Shown one piece after another: positions 5,644-6,864 of a stretch of 6,864 nucleotides of DNA (position 1 is the stretch's first letter; every line of letters begins with the position of its first letter). Under the pieces are notes generated by a model. It made no database searches and had not been told where the DNA came from. It worked only from the letters and a program-made list of their open reading frames with translations. The stretch is from Desulfuromonadaceae bacterium GWC2_58_13. GTDB lineage: Bacteria; Desulfobacterota; Desulfuromonadia; Desulfuromonadales; Trichloromonadaceae. The position numbers were made by a program, and so were the translations under genes. The DNA lies in NCBI GenBank assembly GCA_001825565.1, contig MHXM01000048.1, forward strand, positions 1-6,864. The letters run 5' to 3'.

Positions 5644-6864
5644 ATGGGAAAGACCATCGCCGAAAAAATCTTCGCCGCGCACCTGCGTGACGAGCCGTTT
5701 CCCGGCACCAAGGTGCTCGACCTCGATCGGGTGCTGTGCCACGAAATCACCACCCCGGTGGCTATTGCCGACCTCGAGGCGAGGGACAAGGACCGGGTTT
5801 TCGACAATCACAAGATCAAAGCGGTCATTGACCACGTCACCCCTTCGAAGGACAGCAAAACCGCGCTGCAGGCGAAGATGCTGCGCGACTGGGCCCGCCG
5901 TCACCAGATCGCCGACTTTTTCGACATCGGCCACAATGGCGTCTGTCATGCGATATTTCCCGAGAAGGGGTACATCCGTCCAGGCTTCACGGTGATCATG
6001 GGCGACAGCCACACCTGCACCCACGGCGCATTCGGCGCCTTTGCCGCCGGCGTCGGCACCACCGACCTGGAAGTCGGCATCCTCAAGGGGGTCTGCGCCT
6101 TTCGCGAGCCGGCGACCATTCGCGTCAATCTGACCGGAACCTTGCCCAAAGGAGTTTACGCCAAGGACGTCATCCTGTTCGTCATCGGCCAGATCGGAGT
6201 CAATGGGGCGACCGACCGGGTGATCGAATTCCGGGGGCCGATCATCGACCGGATGAGCATGGAAGCGCGCATGACCCTGTGCAACATGGCCATCGAGGCT
6301 GGCGGCACCAGCGGGATTTGCATGCCCGACATGACCACCGTCGAGTACCTCTGGCCGTTCATCAAAGACGAATTCAAAAACCCGGAAGCCGCCTTGGCCG
6401 AGTATCGCCATTGGGTTTCCGATGACAACGCCAGCTACGACAAGGTGCTTGATTTCGATTTGTCCAACCTGGCGCCCCACGTCACCTTCGGGTACAAACC
6501 GGACTGCGTCAAGCCGGTGGCCGACATGGCGGGGACACCGGTTGATCAGGTCTACATCGGCACCTGCACCAACGGTCGTATGGAAGACTTGCGTCAGGCC
6601 GCCGAAATCCTCAAGGGGAAACGGATTGCCGAGACCGTGCGCGGCATTGTTTCACCGGCGACGCCGAAGATTTTCAGCCAGGCCCTGGCCGAGGGCATCA
6701 TTCAGATTTTCATGGATGCCGGCTTCTGCGTGACCAACCCGACCTGTGGCGCCTGCCTCGGCATGAGCAATGGGGTGTTGAGCGAAGGCGAGGTCTGCGC
6801 TTCGACCAGCAACCGCAATTTCAACGGCCGGATGGGCAAGGGCGGGATGGTCCACCTGATGAGC
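5644..6864 (+). CDS. leuC: 3-isopropylmalate dehydratase large subunit (3' end outside window)
   Basis: The frame is open from ATG 5644 to the right edge (407 residues). With LeuD it isomerises 2-isopropylmalate to 3-isopropylmalate using a [4Fe-4S] cluster. Landmarks are DSHTCTHGAFGAFAAGVGTTD (121-141), EAGGTSGICMPD (218-229), IGTCTNGRMEDLR with C308, and NPTCGACLG with C368 and C371. The 60- and 3-residue spacing of these three cysteines matches the cluster ligands of the shorter, archaeal-type LeuC class, which runs to roughly 420-430 residues. NRNFNGRMG near the edge is also typical, so only about 20 residues should be missing. AAGGAG (5633-5638) supports the start. This class also includes homoaconitase and methylmalate dehydratase large subunits; position after leuA favours isopropylmalate. 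leuD and leuB would be expected downstream, out of view. Confidence 0.93.
   Translation, partial: MGKTIAEKIFAAHLRDEPFPGTKVLDLDRVLCHEITTPVAIADLEARDKDRVFDNHKIKAVIDHVTPSKDSKTALQAKMLRDWARRHQIADFFDIGHNGVCHAIFPEKGYIRPGFTVIMGDSHTCTHGAFGAFAAGVGTTDLEVGILKGVCAFREPATIRVNLTGTLPKGVYAKDVILFVIGQIGVNGATDRVIEFRGPIIDRMSMEARMTLCNMAIEAGGTSGICMPDMTTVEYLWPFIKDEFKNPEAALAEYRHWVSDDNASYDKVLDFDLSNLAPHVTFGYKPDCVKPVADMAGTPVDQVYIGTCTNGRMEDLRQAAEILKGKRIAETVRGIVSPATPKIFSQALAEGIIQIFMDAGFCVTNPTCGACLGMSNGVLSEGEVCASTSNRNFNGRMGKGGMVHLMS

Noticed and set aside
5569..6480. 303-codon open frame on the - strand opposite leuC
   Set aside because: leuC is clearly coding on the + strand with conserved motifs throughout. The antisense translation shows no recognisable domain and is explained by the GC-rich third codon positions of leuC.

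Overview
The window holds branched-chain amino acid biosynthesis genes, all on the + strand, with one phospholipid gene among them. In order they are the 3' end of ilvD, then ilvB, ilvN, psd, a leucine-type T-box leader followed by a possible 43-codon ORF, leuA, and leuC, which runs off the right edge. Coding DNA is moderately GC-rich. The protein sequences, the ilv-psd-leuA gene order and a T-box ahead of leuA suggest a member of Desulfuromonadales/Geobacterales (former Deltaproteobacteria). I cannot name a genus from the sequence.

Layout: ilvD ends at 274. ilvB follows after 66 nt and ilvN 36 nt after ilvB, so these three look like one transcript. A 204-nt gap (2570-2773) holds a 23-bp RNA-type hairpin overlapping a good sigma70-like promoter (TTGGCA-N17-TATAAA) that should serve psd. 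A 537-nt gap (3419-3955) holds a second promoter (TTGACA) and a full T-box leader: Stem I with a CUC leucine specifier, Stem III, a T-box antiterminator and a competing intrinsic terminator. It also holds a short ORF with a very strong ribosome binding site whose stop overlaps the leuA start. A 149-nt leuA-leuC gap holds two mutually exclusive GC-rich hairpins and a third promoter (TTGCCA-N17-TAGAAT).

Function: IlvB and IlvN form acetohydroxyacid synthase and IlvD is the dihydroxyacid dehydratase; together with IlvC they make 2-ketoisovalerate. LeuA joins that product to acetyl-CoA, and LeuC, with a LeuD partner not in view, isomerises the resulting isopropylmalate. Leucine supply would be sensed through uncharged tRNA-Leu at the T-box and probably also by feedback on LeuA. 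ilvC, leuB, leuD and pssA are not in the window. Psd makes phosphatidylethanolamine and is unrelated in pathway.

I see no tRNA or rRNA gene, mobile element, CRISPR array or defence system. The genes are ordinary; the unusual material is in the three intergenic regions. The best candidate for something undescribed is the short ORF between the T-box terminator and leuA, which carries three CTA leucine codons although I find no in-frame CTA in any other gene here.
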